Part shown: positions 1 through 7,254 of the stretch, piece by piece
Layout: the number at the start of each line of letters is the position of its first letter
How positions within the stretch are numbered: the stretch's first letter is position 1
NCBI GenBank assembly: GCA_016987375.1
Contig: PJRA01000485.1
Location: forward strand, 235,935-248,814
Length of the DNA stretch: 12,880 bases
Direction: 5' to 3'
Origin: Brachionus koreanus
Taxonomy: Eukaryota > Rotifera > Eurotatoria > Ploima > Brachionidae
Notes under the pieces: model-generated
What the model was told of the DNA's origin: nothing
Seen by the model: the letters and a program-made list of their open reading frames with translations, nothing else
Databases searched by the model: none
Program-made: the position numbers and the translations under genes

Positions 1-12
1 ATAAAATTAATT

Positions 13-44
13 TCGAGACCATGTCACATTTTACATGGTCTCGA
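13..44. repeat. Perfect 12-bp inverted repeat (hairpin) flanked by TTAA
   Basis: TCGAGACCATGT (13-24) is followed after 8 bases by its exact reverse complement ACATGGTCTCGA (33-44). A TTAA lies just outside each arm (8-11 and 46-49), so with one bulged base the inverted repeat extends to about 17 bp. In DNA this AT-rich, a 12-bp arm with several G/C bases is not expected by chance. It may be an end-to-end remnant of a small inverted-repeat element or a structured RNA. No coding sequence is attached. Confidence 0.7.
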
Positions 45-49
45 CTTAA

Positions 50-306
50 TATGAAGCATACTTTATAATTATTTAGCTTGGCAACATAATTTTTTTTCCA
101 AACATGACTAAGGTTTATTTTGTCAAAGGAATGAATAAAAATTTTGCAATTCGAAAACGACTATAAAAGAGTTAGTGAGAATTTTCAGAATTTTTTGCCT
201 TTCAATTCAAACTATTCCTCTATGTTTGCTTTAAATTTCAAAATAATTTTTTCAAATCAAATTTTTTGCATTTTTTAAGTTAATTTAAAAAAAAACTTTT
301 TTAACT
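50..306. other. AT-rich intergenic sequence, nothing recognised
   Basis: This is homopolymer-rich A/T sequence. I see no open reading frame of note, no RNA gene and no repeat shared with the rest of the window. It lies downstream of the bZIP gene. Confidence 0.6.
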
Positions 307-312
307 TTTATT
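307..312 (-). terminator. AATAAA polyadenylation signal for the bZIP gene
   Basis: The plus strand reads TTTATT, which is AATAAA on the minus strand. It lies about 86 nt past the bZIP stop codon, a plausible position for 3' end formation. Chance AATAAA is common in such AT-rich DNA, so support is only moderate. Confidence 0.45.
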
Positions 313-397
313 GATTGAATCAATAGATAGACAAATATTTACAAAATTTAGAGTAAAATAAAAAATAAAATAAAGTTAGTGTATTTATAAAATTTTA

Positions 398-736
398 TTA
401 TTTTGACGATTGAGATTCACTTGACAAAATTTCATCAATAATTTCAATGTTCAAGTCATCTAGCTGGAAAATTTGCTCATTTAACAAATTGACCTGAATT
501 TTGCTATCCAGCATGAGAAATCTATTGATCTCTTGTTCTAATAACTCTTTCACTTGCTTTAATTGGCAAATTTTGTTTTTCAGCACTTGATTTTGTTGAA
601 CAACCAAGCCTAAATCGCTTAGTTTTCTGCTTTCCATTATTCTTTCTCTTTGTCTTCTTTTTTTTGCTGAGAGCCGGTTTCGTTCTCGAGCCTTTTCTAT
701 TTCGTTTGAAAAATATTTATTTGAATTGCTTTTCAT
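398..736 (-). CDS. Small bZIP transcription factor (112 aa)
   Basis: The protein is a basic-leucine-zipper (bZIP) factor, expected to bind DNA in the nucleus as a homo- or heterodimer. The basic region spans residues 15-32 and contains the signature N-x7-R as N20 and R28 within RERNRLSAKKRRQRER. The zipper follows in register: positions 45, 52, 59, 66 and 73 are V, L, L, L, F. N49 sits at an 'a' position, where many bZIPs carry an asparagine that influences partner choice. A coiled coil of about five heptads fills residues 38-74. The remainder is an acidic, serine-rich tail (DDLNIEIIDEILSSESQSSK). The basic region broadly resembles the CREB/ATF/BATF/Jun class, but I cannot place it in a subfamily. 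It has only 14 residues before the basic region and no activation domain, so it could be a repressor-type short bZIP or the last exon of a longer gene. A T-rich tract ending in AG next to the start (about 730-752) could be a splice acceptor. Confidence 0.85.
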   Translation of the reverse strand: MKSNSNKYFSNEIEKARERNRLSAKKRRQRERIMESRKLSDLGLVVQQNQVLKNKICQLKQVKELLEQEINRFLMLDSKIQVNLLNEQIFQLDDLNIEIIDEILSSESQSSK

Positions 737-1324
737 TTTAAAAAAAAAAATTAATTTTTTTCTATTTTTTAATTTGGCGTCTTTTTGGGTCTCTTTTTCT
801 CAAAAAAATGTGTTTGAGTCAGAATTTCAAAATACCAAGCCATTGTTCATACAAGCTCTAATTGATCGATGCATAAACTAAAAGCTTAGTAAAAAATCCC
901 CATTTTATTATGACTAAGTCTTTTTAGCTTTGCCAAGAGAATGTGTGTTAAATCTGATTCAATCAGGTATTTCGAAATTTATTTGTTTAATCTAAAAAAA
1001 AAAGAGAAAAAAGCATTTAACAAAGTAGCAATTGGTTTTCAACTCTGAAAAGCCTAGTAAATTTTATTAACATTTATTTTATGTCTTATTCAGATTTGTT
1101 AGGTGCTGGTGGCTTGTGGTTATAACAAAAATAATAAAGAAAATAGTTTTAAATGATAATTTTATTAATATCGGCCACTTCTAGCCTAATGAAAATAATC
1201 TCAACAAAAGAATAATCAAATTGGAATTAATAAGTTTTAGACTTTATGGTTTTGTAAATAAAAAAGTGAGCGAGCTTGTCTAATACTTTCACAGTGTTAA
1301 ATACAAGTGAATTGCTCAACACAT
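737..1324. other. Intergenic, no gene seen
   Basis: This is AT-rich sequence upstream of the bZIP gene. It probably holds that gene's promoter or a 5' exon, but I could not find a convincing donor/ATG combination. There is only a 14-codon open stretch on + at 1081, which looks like chance. Confidence 0.5.
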
Positions 1325-1407
1325 TAGATCGTAGTATTGCATTGTTAAACTATAGACAATTAAGTTGGCTAGAAACGGTGTTGTAGTTATTTAGAGAATA
1401 ACAACAC
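1325..1407 (+). repeat. 83-nt dispersed repeat, copy 1 (possible structured RNA or SINE/MITE)
   Basis: This segment aligns without gaps to 3930-4012, with 67 of 83 positions identical by hand count. Its 3' end folds as a hairpin: GTGTTG pairs with CAACAC and TTATT with AATAA, with a 3-nt bulge and a TAGAG loop. An upstream pairing GTAGT...ACTAT is also possible and is kept in the other copy with G-U changed to A-U. There is no open frame. The type of element is unknown. Strand is arbitrary. Confidence 0.75.
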
Positions 1408-1687
1408 AAAATTAGTAGAGCTATTTATAGCTTGATTTGATGTTCCTTGGGAGTTTAAATAAGAATTTTCACCTTAGTTAGTCATCAAAAATATGGTAAA
1501 TAATATTTTAGGTAAAAAAAATAAAAATCAAAGTGTGAAAATAAAATTTAGAAAAAAAGAATTCAATTGAACTTGTAATCAACTGCTATTCTTTTCCTAC
1601 ATACTGACTGTAATGGTAGATACAGTAACTTGTGTCCATTGGTAATTAAATAAAACCGGATTCTAAGGATCAGTTGAATTCCTATTT
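1408..1687. other. Intergenic, nothing recognised
   Basis: This AT-rich stretch lies between the 83-nt repeat and the LINE fragment. The part next to 1688 may be decayed 3' sequence of the LINE, but its translation no longer shows a recognisable pattern. Confidence 0.4.
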
Positions 1688-2262
1688 TTGAGCATCCCAA
1701 TACACGAAAGTTTTCTTGAGCATACCAAGCATGTTGTTAGCTTTATTAACTCAGTTGTCAATTTGATCATTCCATTTAAGTTTGTTGGTCACCATTACAC
1801 CAAGATCGCGCTCAGTAGTAGTCTCAGCTAACTCAACTCTCAAACCATCAGCATTTAACATTGAGATTTTTTAGTTGCCAATTTATATTACTTTACACTT
1901 GAATTCATTAAATTCCACACTCCAACGTTTCGATCACTCAACCATCTTGTCAATGTCATCTTGAATTAGCATTTGATCACTTGTATTTCTAATGACAAAA
2001 ATCAATTAGCGGTCATCCGCAAACAGCTTGCAAATACTACCACAGCATTGAATCCTCTATTCAAGGCCTCAGTAATAATATCTAAGCTTTCAAGCAAGTA
2101 GGTTACACAGGATTTACCACGAATAAATCCATGTTGATGAATAGAAAGTAATTTGTGTTCCGATAAATGCATTACCATTTCATCTCTAATTAGCTTCTCC
2201 ATTATTTTTATTAATATTAATAAAAGCGATATTTGACGATAGTTTTCAGGATTTGTTTCTAT
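1688..2262 (-). mobile_element. Dead LINE reverse transcriptase fragment (CR1/Jockey-like), internally deleted
   Basis: The minus strand encodes non-LTR reverse transcriptase blocks in order. NPENYR and the phrase leading to IMEKLIRD come first (about 2200-2260), then QHGF (about 2125-2136) and the ESLDIITEAL helix. The FADD catalytic motif comes at about 2012-2024, followed by an RDLGVMV block at about 1800. The QHGF block runs almost directly into FADD: the intervening part, including the first catalytic aspartate region (normally FAKAFD-like), is deleted and the frame shifts. About five in-frame stops follow FADD. The enzyme cannot be functional. Assignment to a CR1/Jockey-type clade is from motif style only. 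Confidence 0.85.
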
Positions 2263-2430
2263 TATAGTAGTGTTTTATTAATGATTTTTGTTTTTTATTT
2301 TTATTAATGTTGATTTCAAAAGTGAAAAATTTTTGAAAAAACCCAAAATTGCAAGACTGTTGACAATGCTTATTAATTAACAATTTAAAAAAAAAAAACA
2401 AATTTTATGTTTGACTCCCAATTTAAATGT
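2263..2430. other. AT-rich spacer
   Basis: Runs of A and T, with no coding or structured feature seen. Confidence 0.4.
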
Positions 2431-2436
2431 TTTATT
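2431..2436 (-). terminator. AATAAA polyadenylation signal behind the 2455-2562 segment
   Basis: The minus strand reads AATAAA 19-24 nt beyond the stop at 2455-2457. This is the spacing expected of a compact 3' end, and it is the main reason to take the short upstream open segment seriously. Confidence 0.4.
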
Positions 2437-2454
2437 AAAACTTGTTATGTTAAT

Positions 2455-2562
2455 TTAATACTTATCTGTTGGTGGCTTCTCCGATTTAAGAACAGTCTCA
2501 TCGTTCAATGAAAATTTTTCAACCATTTTTTCTGACACAGGCTTCAAATTTTTTTGTTCAAA
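2455..2562 (-). CDS. Short open segment, possible terminal exon or micro-ORF
   Basis: The minus frame is open for 35 codons before the stop, from an in-frame stop at 2563-2565. Its composition looks protein-like rather than AT noise, e.g. VEKFSLNDETVLKSEKPPTD near the end. An ATG at 2524-2526 would give a 23-aa peptide. Alternatively an AG at about 2540-2542 could be a splice acceptor, making this the last exon of a gene whose other exons I cannot find. It lies 93 bp downstream of the 339-aa gene, so an alternative last exon of that gene is possible, but I see no good donor there. There is a faint likeness to beta-thymosin/WH2-type actin-binding peptides (KP...EKF...LK...EK..PT), too weak to name it. 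Confidence 0.3.
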   Translation of the reverse strand, partial: FEQKNLKPVSEKMVEKFSLNDETVLKSEKPPTDKY

Positions 2563-2654
2563 TTATTTTTAAAAAAATTCTAATTTCTTTCAATATTTCA
2601 GATTCAAAAATTTTTTATTTAAAAAAAAATTGTATTGATAAAATTAAACAAAAA

Positions 2655-2660
2655 TTTATT
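2655..2660 (-). terminator. AATAAA polyadenylation signal overlapping the stop codon
   Basis: The end of the 339-aa frame reads CAA GAA TAA ATT, so the TAA stop lies inside an AATAAA hexamer. If this signal is used, the 3' UTR would be only about 15-30 nt. A second AATAAA lies near 2613-2618. Confidence 0.4.
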
Positions 2661-3675
2661 CTTGAGTAAAATAAATAACATAAACATGTTCATGTTTAAT
2701 ATCGAGGTAGCCATAATTCACAACCAATTTAGGATACAAAAATTTTTTCTTCAACTTATCACGCAATTGATCAAATTCATCTTGGGTAATTCCAACGAAT
2801 AAAAGAGACGTTCCTTCACGAAAGCATTCTAAACTAGTCCAAATAGTCGAGAACTTAATGTCTGAATTTTTGTCTTTGTAAGCTTTTAAATCAATCATTT
2901 TCCAACCAGATTGATTGAGCTCGTCATAAGCCTCTTTTAGATCGTTGTCAGTCAAATTGTCTCTAACTTTATAAACATTGTCCACCATAATTATATCATT
3001 TTCATCGTAAAATTTTTTCTTTTCATAGCAGCTTTTTTCATCCAAATTAATAAGCTTAAACAGCACACTATGATAAAAGTGAACATTGTTGATCACATTT
3101 ACATTCATACTGACTCTTGTGTGTCTAATTGGAATGTAAAGTTTACCTTTAATAAGTCCACAATTTTTGTCATAAATTTTTTTGAATCTAGAATCTATAA
3201 TGCTGTGTTTTAGCTCATTTGGCGTCTCCCGGGGACAAAATTTAAGCTGACAAAAATACCTTATTTCTTCATAGGATTTATTTGAATTTGAACTATTCAC
3301 TTGTTGTCTTCTTTTTTTCAACAATACTTTGGAGTCTTTGTTCTTAGTGTAAGATTCGATTATGTCCATAGACCAGTTATCTTTAGTGTACTGATTGTAG
3401 ATGCTTTCCAATTGAGCAGGGTTCAAGTCGTAGAAAACAAGGTAAGTTGGTGGCCGGGCACACCGTATGCGAGATTTACTCTGGTCATTAGCTGTCCATA
3501 AAAGGCTGAAATAATTTGTTTTATTAACAAACACACAATCAGCCCAAATCAAATGAAAGTCAGCTGTAAGCATTCGATCTATATGAGACTTTAGTTGATT
3601 GCAAGGAATTGATAAGCAGCTAATAACTCTTTCTGAAGGAAAACAAGATTTCAAATTTTCGGTTGAGATTTGCAT
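2656..3675 (-). CDS. 339-aa protein of degenerate internal repeats (possibly BTRD1-like)
   Basis: This is an intact single-exon frame with an in-frame TAA 15 nt upstream of the ATG, so the start is well placed. There is no clear signal peptide or membrane segment. I see about five degenerate units (residues 27-60, 84-115, 153-205, 241-280, 296-336). The pattern is a leading helix with spaced leucines, then G/N-W/F, about seven residues, Y, and about six residues ending in an aromatic strand. The clearest are ELNQSGWKMIDLKAYKDKN plus FSTIW (252-279), and GITQDEFDQL plus PKLVVNYGYLDIKHEHVYVI (295-334). This layout recalls the tandem repeat of Pfam 'bacterial tandem repeat domain 1' (BTRD1), found in secreted and hydrolase-linked proteins. 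That is inference from pattern memory and may be wrong. A basic linker KKRRQQ lies near residue 120. The substrate and role are unknown. It is the longest clean frame in the window, so it is probably a real gene under selection. Confidence 0.8.
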   Translation of the reverse strand: MQISTENLKSCFPSERVISCLSIPCNQLKSHIDRMLTADFHLIWADCVFVNKTNYFSLLWTANDQSKSRIRCARPPTYLVFYDLNPAQLESIYNQYTKDNWSMDIIESYTKNKDSKVLLKKRRQQVNSSNSNKSYEEIRYFCQLKFCPRETPNELKHSIIDSRFKKIYDKNCGLIKGKLYIPIRHTRVSMNVNVINNVHFYHSVLFKLINLDEKSCYEKKKFYDENDIIMVDNVYKVRDNLTDNDLKEAYDELNQSGWKMIDLKAYKDKNSDIKFSTIWTSLECFREGTSLLFVGITQDEFDQLRDKLKKKFLYPKLVVNYGYLDIKHEHVYVIYFTQE

Positions 3676-3929
3676 ATCTTTGACAAAAAATTAATTTTTC
3701 TAATTTAAACAAAACTTTATTTTTTCAAATTTTTTTTAAGAAAAGTCTATTAAAAAAGTTTATTTTATTTATTTATTCAGTTATGTTCAGATCCCCTCAG
3801 GTACTTTTAATTAAATAGATTAATTGATTGATTTGATTAAATTATTAATTTTAAGAGTTAAATTAGTTTTTTGAAAAAGTTAAATTTGCTGATTTTTCCT
3901 AAAATTGGCCATTTATAGTCTATTTAGAC
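3676..3929. other. Intergenic, upstream of the 339-aa gene
   Basis: This AT-rich sequence presumably contains the promoter of the minus-strand gene, but no motif is clear. It includes an AT-rich near-palindrome around 3818-3838. Confidence 0.4.
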
Positions 3930-4012
3930 TAGATCATAGTATTGCACTGTCAAACTATAGACATCTTAGTTGACTAGATTTGGTATTGTAGCTATTGAGA
4001 GAACTACGACAC
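3930..4012 (+). repeat. 83-nt dispersed repeat, copy 2
   Basis: Same length as copy 1 at 1325-1407, about 81% identical, with no indels. The 3' half can form an 11-bp stem between GTATTGTAGCT and AACTACGACAC with two mismatches and one G-U pair. It differs in detail from copy 1 but sits at the same place. The flanks of the two copies do not align, so the repeat unit is about 83 nt long. Confidence 0.75.
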
Positions 4013-4166
4013 ATGAGAAAAAAGAATTTTCAATAGAAAAATGTCTAAATCTTGGTTTTTCAATTGAAAATTTTGAAATTTTGGTAATGTTACGTCACGT
4101 AATTTTTGGAAAAAAGACCAATTCGGGCTTCAGAAAATTGTAAAAGAAATTTCGTTTGTTTTTTAG

Positions 4167-4660
4167 TGATATTGCTAACACTGTTGTTCCTGGTCTCAAA
4201 TAGATCTGTTTGCAGATGATCTATGTATTGGTGCATACAAAGCTAATAAGAGAAAAATTCTAGTGATTCTTCAAAAGGTAGTAAACAGAATCATTGAATA
4301 CTGCAAAAAATGGGGATTTAAAATGAATGCAATATTAAAATTTACCTGAGGGAAGCATTAGAAAAATTACGAGAAAACATATGGAAATCAAACAAAGGTA
4401 GGGAACTGGCAAATTCCTCTTGAGCCAAACCCCAAATCAAATACAATGAATTGAAAGTTATCAATTAAAAACAAATTTCGAGAATCAACCTAATCAGAAA
4501 AATTAAAGGCTTTAAATGGAAATAGTCGTTCAAAATCAGCAGAATTCTATACATGTCTTTTTTCAAAATTGATCACTGCCAAGAAAAATCATGAATTGAT
4601 AGCCTGAGAGATCCAGAATTTTATTCTTCAAAGCCCCAACAGAAACAACCTAAAGTACAC
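4167..4660 (+). mobile_element. Dead LINE fragment, family A copy 1 (FADD block to 3' end)
   Basis: Translation gives DIANT then, after a one-base frameshift, the catalytic FADD motif (about 4210-4221). After that comes a clean stretch ending in IIEYCKKWGFKMN at about 4325. The frame is then broken. From about 4355 the DNA aligns to family A copy 2 (6037-6785) with large internal deletions: both share TTCCTCTTGAGCCAAA, AGAAAAATTAAA and AAAAATCATGAATT near the end. It is a non-LTR reverse transcriptase remnant, non-functional. The 5' part (fingers and first catalytic Asp) is missing. Confidence 0.8.
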
Positions 4661-4734
4661 AAGTCTCTTAATCACATCAAACTGATAACAAAATTAAATT
4701 TAATAATTATAATCCAAAATAAATATTTCGTACT

Positions 4735-5080
4735 CTTTTTTGGTTTTTATTTTTGTTATTGTTAAAACCTTTGGGCTTTCGCTTCTTCAGAGTTATGCTT
4801 ATTAAAATAAAAGAAATAAAATTGAAAAAAATGAATAATAAATAAGTTAAATTTTACAAGTAAATTAAATAAATACATAATTTAAGTTTTTAATTGTAAT
4901 TTTTGATTATTTAATTTATTAATTATTGATGGATAAGTCCTCTTTAATGGATCAAAATGCAGATCATAAATTGATCTTATTGCTCTGTTCTCTATTGCTT
5001 GAATTTTTGAGATTGAAGCTTTAGAAATTGTTGAAAACAAAGAAAGATCTGCTCTAATTGTACATAAATATAAATACATA
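4735..5080 (-). mobile_element. 3' end of a LINE (CR1/L2-like) in reverse orientation
   Basis: On the minus strand the frame (5079-4882) contains SKIQAIENRAIRSIYDLHFD, a phrase typical of the thumb/C-terminal part of CR1/L2-type reverse transcriptases. The frame closes with a stop at 4882. Downstream the minus strand has CTCTGAAGAAGCGAAAGCCC (about 4772-4791) and a simple A-rich tail rich in AACAAT/AAAAT units. That is typical of the 3' UTR and tail of L2/CR1-like elements. The rest of the element is absent, i.e. a 5'-truncated insertion. It is a different family from the flanking + strand copies. Confidence 0.7.
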
Positions 5081-5575
5081 ATCCAAACATCGATAATCCA
5101 ACCTGTTTGGTTCGATAATTTGATGTCGGAATAATGAAAGTGTCGGAAACTTGATAGTCCAGAATTAATAAAAAAAAAAATGCCGGATAAAAGAATATTT
5201 AATTACATTTTTGTTTCTAAATTTAACAATTTTTTCTTTTAGTACCTAATTGTCAAATCTGTACGATTTCTTTTAAACCCAGTTCATCAATTTGTTGTTT
5301 TGAAATAATTAACTTTATTGTAAATAAGGAAACACCATAATATTTTTTTTTATTAGATAAAAGAAAAAATTAATAATTTAATTTATCGGATTACAGAATA
5401 AATTTTATCATTAGTTTTGCTTGAAGAGTGAAAAGATTAATGTCGGAATTCAGAAATTATCTTACATGTTATGTCGTATAATTTGAATAATTTACAATGT
5501 AATATATCAAAAAGTAATGGGAAATCGAAATTTAGTCGGAATTTCCAGGGTTGGCTGTATACATTTTTTTAAAAA
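5081..5575. mobile_element. Possible DNA-transposon remnant with recurrent GTCGGA motifs
   Basis: This non-coding stretch carries GTCGGA at 5125, 5142, 5442 and 5535, plus CCGGAT and TCGGATTA variants between them. That is unusual clustering of CG-containing words in AT-rich DNA. Both edges look like transposon ends to me: GATAATCCAACCTG near 5092 and GGGTTGGCTGTATA near 5550-5563. A pogo/Tigger-like non-autonomous element is my guess. No transposase and no clear target duplication were found. Confidence 0.3.
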
Positions 5576-5734
5576 GATTGGAATCATGAGACCGAAAAAA
5601 AAAGCGCTACCATTCGCATCTGCCTAAGAAACACTGAATTTTCCTAATTTATTTGTTAAATAAATTCTTGAAAAAAAGCATCTTAATGAACGGTTTTTCA
5701 GTTAAGTTATTACTTTAGATGAAAAGTGGATCTA

Positions 5735-6785
5735 CAAAATTATACCAGCCTGTCAGTCTGGCTTCAGAAAATGTAAAGCACCCAACACCATATATTGAAA
5801 TTAAACCAATCAATAACAGACAGATTTAATAGAAATCAACTAACTGGACCTATTTTCTTTGATCTTGAAAAAGCCTTTCACATAACATCAAACACGGGTA
5901 TTGTCAAAAAATTAAAAAAACACAACCTTTATTCTATTATTTTACGGTGGATTGAAAACTTGTTGACAAACCGCTCTTTCAAAATCTGTTATAAAAAAGA
6001 AAACCTGTTATACAGCACTCACAGGGCTGGATGTCGGAAAAATTACGAAAAAACTTATAGTATGTAAATTAAGATTGGAAACGCAGAGATTCCTCTTGAG
6101 CCAAATCCAACATTTCTCGGTATAAAACTAGACCCCAAAATCAATTACAAAATCAACCATTCAGGAAATTAACACTAGAGTTGATCGCAGAATCAACATG
6201 ATGCGATCAATTAGGGGCAAGAACTGGGGTGCTTCACCAAAACTTCTACTAACAACATACAAGACACTAATCAGGCCGATAATGGAGTATATACCATTTA
6301 TCAAGTACAGTGCTTCAGAAACAAGCATGATGACACTAGAATTGCGCCAAAGTAAAGCAGTCAAAATAGCGTTTAGACTCCCCTCTTCAACTGCAACAAA
6401 GGACTGCTACAAGCTTGCAAACAAATCTCCAAAATCAAACTAATAAGAAAAATTAAAAGCTTTAAGTGAAGATCACCACTCAGAATTTTAAATATGTCAC
6501 TCATAAGATCACTATTTGACTCCTGTTTTATGATTCTTCAATCAAGTACTCAGAAGATAAAATCTGAAATACAAAAAATGCAAAATCGTATCCTGAGAAT
6601 CATTAAATATTTTCCATTGAAGACAACTATCATAACAATCGACAAAGAGCTAAAAATCGATTTGATTGATGACACTTTTTTAAAAATTTATCTCCACCAG
6701 GAAAAATCATGAATTAATAGCCCAGGAGATTCAGTACTTATGATTGAAAGCTCAACCAGTAACAATCTAAGGTACAGAATTTTTT
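5735..6785 (+). mobile_element. Dead LINE, family A copy 2 (fingers/palm plus thumb, FADD deleted)
   Basis: The translation shows CQSGF-like and KAPNTI blocks (5750-5790), then an open stretch with FFDLEKAF (5855-5878), the first catalytic aspartate motif. It continues through LRWIENLLTNRSF to HRAG at about 6030. The sequence then jumps to the downstream IPLEPNP and FLGIKLD-type block (6090-6130), so the VPQG-to-FADD part is deleted. Next come INMMRSIRGKNWGASPKLLL and IRPIMEYIPF (6198-6300), another open stretch at 6494-6712 (IQKMQNRILRIIKYF), and the 3' end shared with copy 1. Several stops and frameshifts are present. It is a non-LTR reverse transcriptase, Jockey/CR1-like by motif, and inactive. 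Confidence 0.85.
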
Positions 6786-6814
6786 AAATAAATTTAAAAT
6801 AGTGGATCTATTTT

Positions 6815-7046
6815 AGAAATTATGATAACAGAAATCAGTGGCTGGAGCGATCTCAGTCGGCTCAGTCAGTCTTTGAAAGAAAACGCTTTGATAAAAAGGT
6901 GACGTTGTGTATTTGCTGGTACACAAAATATTCGTAAAGAACAAAAAATTAGAACAACATTTGAATCCAGTGTGTATTTTTCGCTTAAGCGTAATCAGAT
7001 AATTCACAATTTCCAATTTCAGGTAGACACAGGTCTTTCTAATTAG
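6815..7046 (+). pseudogene. Broken open stretch of uncertain origin (possible retroelement protease region)
   Basis: One + frame is open from about 6815 to the stop at 7044-7046 except for a single internal TGA near 6900. It is noticeably GC-richer and more protein-like than its surroundings. It ends FQVDTGLSN and then stops. The VDTG tetrapeptide after a hydrophobic strand resembles the start of a retropepsin from an LTR retrotransposon, but three or four residues are weak evidence. In the first half another frame (YDNRNQWLERSQSAQSVFER) also looks coding and ends at a possible splice donor AAG/GTGACG, so an exon of an unknown gene is an alternative. Not resolved. Confidence 0.3.
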
Positions 7047-7254
7047 ATATTTTAATAAAATCTTGTGCCTTTAAAACACAATTAATTATAATTTTTTTCT
7101 TTAATTCTTAAAGAAACATTTTTCTCTAAGGTAAACATTAAGTAAAATAAAATTAGTTATTTGCTCAAATTAAATTGTTGACAATATTTAGAAAACATGG
7201 CGCTGTTGACATAAAGTCGAAAACTTTGATTAAGAAAATTTTTAAAAACTGCTC

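Noticed and set aside
3301..3501. 66-codon open frame on the + strand
   Set aside because: It is the antisense shadow of the 339-aa gene.
3778..3802. Possible 20-nt micro-exon between CAG and CAG/GTACTT
   Set aside because: Splice-like ends occur by chance in this composition and no neighbouring exons exist on the + strand.
6169..6183. TTAACACTAGAG, resembling the left end of the piggyBac-like MITE
   Set aside because: It is ordinary LINE coding sequence in frame (the block before INMMRS) with no second end nearby.
6161..6364. 67-codon open frame on the minus strand
   Set aside because: Antisense of the LINE family A thumb region, whose + translation has clear reverse transcriptase motifs.
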